Source: Actinomycetes bacterium | GTDB taxonomy: Bacteria > Actinomycetota > Acidimicrobiia > Acidimicrobiales > RAAP-2 | Direction: 5' to 3' | Assembly: GCA_021799915.1 (NCBI GenBank) | Contig: JAJYZN010000017.1 | Location: 1-22,860, forward strand | Length of the DNA stretch: 22,860 bases | Part shown: in pieces, positions 22,577 through 22,860 of the stretch | Position numbering within the stretch: the first letter of the stretch is position 1 | How the letters are laid out: each line of letters opens with the position of its first letter | The notes under the pieces: model-generated | Told to the model about the DNA's origin: nothing | Database searches by the model: none | The model's input: the letters and a program-made list of their open reading frames with translations, nothing else | Program-made: the position numbers and the translations under genes

Positions 22577-22860
22577 ATGGTGCGATTGACCTGCCTACTG
22601 CGGAGGAAGCCGGGCCTCAGCCCGGCCGAGTTCCATGCCCATTGGAGAGATGTGCACGGACCGCTCATTGCTTCGAGCCGCAGCGGGAGCCACGTGGTCC
22701 GTTACGAGCAGCATCCGCGTCCGCTGAGCGACTACTCGGGGGACGACGACCTGGGCTACGACGGGGTGACGGTCCAGTGGTTCGAGTCCATGGCCGAGTA
22801 CAGAGCCCACATGGCCGAAGAGGACTTCGTCTCTGTCTGGAAAGACATCGAGACCTTTTT
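22577..22860 (+). CDS. EthD-domain protein, cut by window edge
   Basis: The frame starts at ATG 22577 behind GAGAGGGA and is open to the right edge (94 codons). MVRLTCLLRRKPGLSPAEFH and AHWRDVHGPLI are the typical start of EthD-like proteins, small ferredoxin-like dimeric-barrel proteins found near alkyl-ether, steroid and polyketide catabolic genes. FESMAEYRAHM and the final WKDIETFF region also fit. The active role of the family is not well defined. It is separated from the sortase locus by a hairpin and is probably the first gene of another unit. Confidence 0.85.
   Translation, partial: MVRLTCLLRRKPGLSPAEFHAHWRDVHGPLIASSRSGSHVVRYEQHPRPLSDYSGDDDLGYDGVTVQWFESMAEYRAHMAEEDFVSVWKDIETF

Overview
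The window is high-GC DNA with the gene style of an actinobacterium, plausibly the class Acidimicrobiia. The signs are dense coding with many 4-base start/stop overlaps, GTG and TTG starts, several starts that look leaderless (a TANNNT hexamer 6-8 bases before the start codon), an OmpR-type two-component pair, an actinobacterial-style Lhr helicase, a DUF4395 membrane protein and a sortase surface locus. The class assignment is inference; I see no rRNA or other decisive marker.

Layout. 1-157 (-): 5' part of an IS607-type serine recombinase, cut by the window edge, next to a 19-base palindrome. 167-2417 (-): larB-larC, for the nickel-pincer cofactor, followed by a coupled 50-residue membrane peptide. 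2432-3364 (+): pheA. 3401-3488 (-): tRNA-Ser(UGA). 3730-6377 (+): a soluble triple-PAS histidine kinase and its response regulator. 6353-8236 (-): typA/bipA, overlapping the regulator tail to tail by 25 bases. 8237-8575: a gene-free stretch ending in an IS200/IS605-like right-end hairpin. 8572-10358 (-): two coupled unknown proteins with faint resemblance to degenerate PD-(D/E)XK nucleases. 10422-11674 (+): a small membrane protein coupled to a patatin-like phospholipase. 11761-16542 (+): a 1593-residue Lhr-family helicase with low-complexity insertions. 16661-17179 (-): DUF4395 membrane protein.

The most unusual part is 17260-22394, which I read as one surface-display locus. On the minus strand is an ECF sigma factor whose C terminus carries a predicted transmembrane helix and a Ser/Thr-rich tail with three LPQT motifs in tandem. 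Across a 157-base divergent control region that holds two perfect 10-base palindromes, the plus strand carries a signal-peptide surface protein with a sorting-signal-like end (TVHTGE, hydrophobic helix, RRR), a sortase with intact His/Cys/Arg residues and a long extra C-terminal domain, and a secreted protein built on seven exact-length 42-base repeats. A membrane-tethered sigma factor that could sense sortase or cell-wall state through its outer tail and switch on the sortase locus is an attractive but untested model.

The window ends inside an EthD-domain gene (22577 to the edge).
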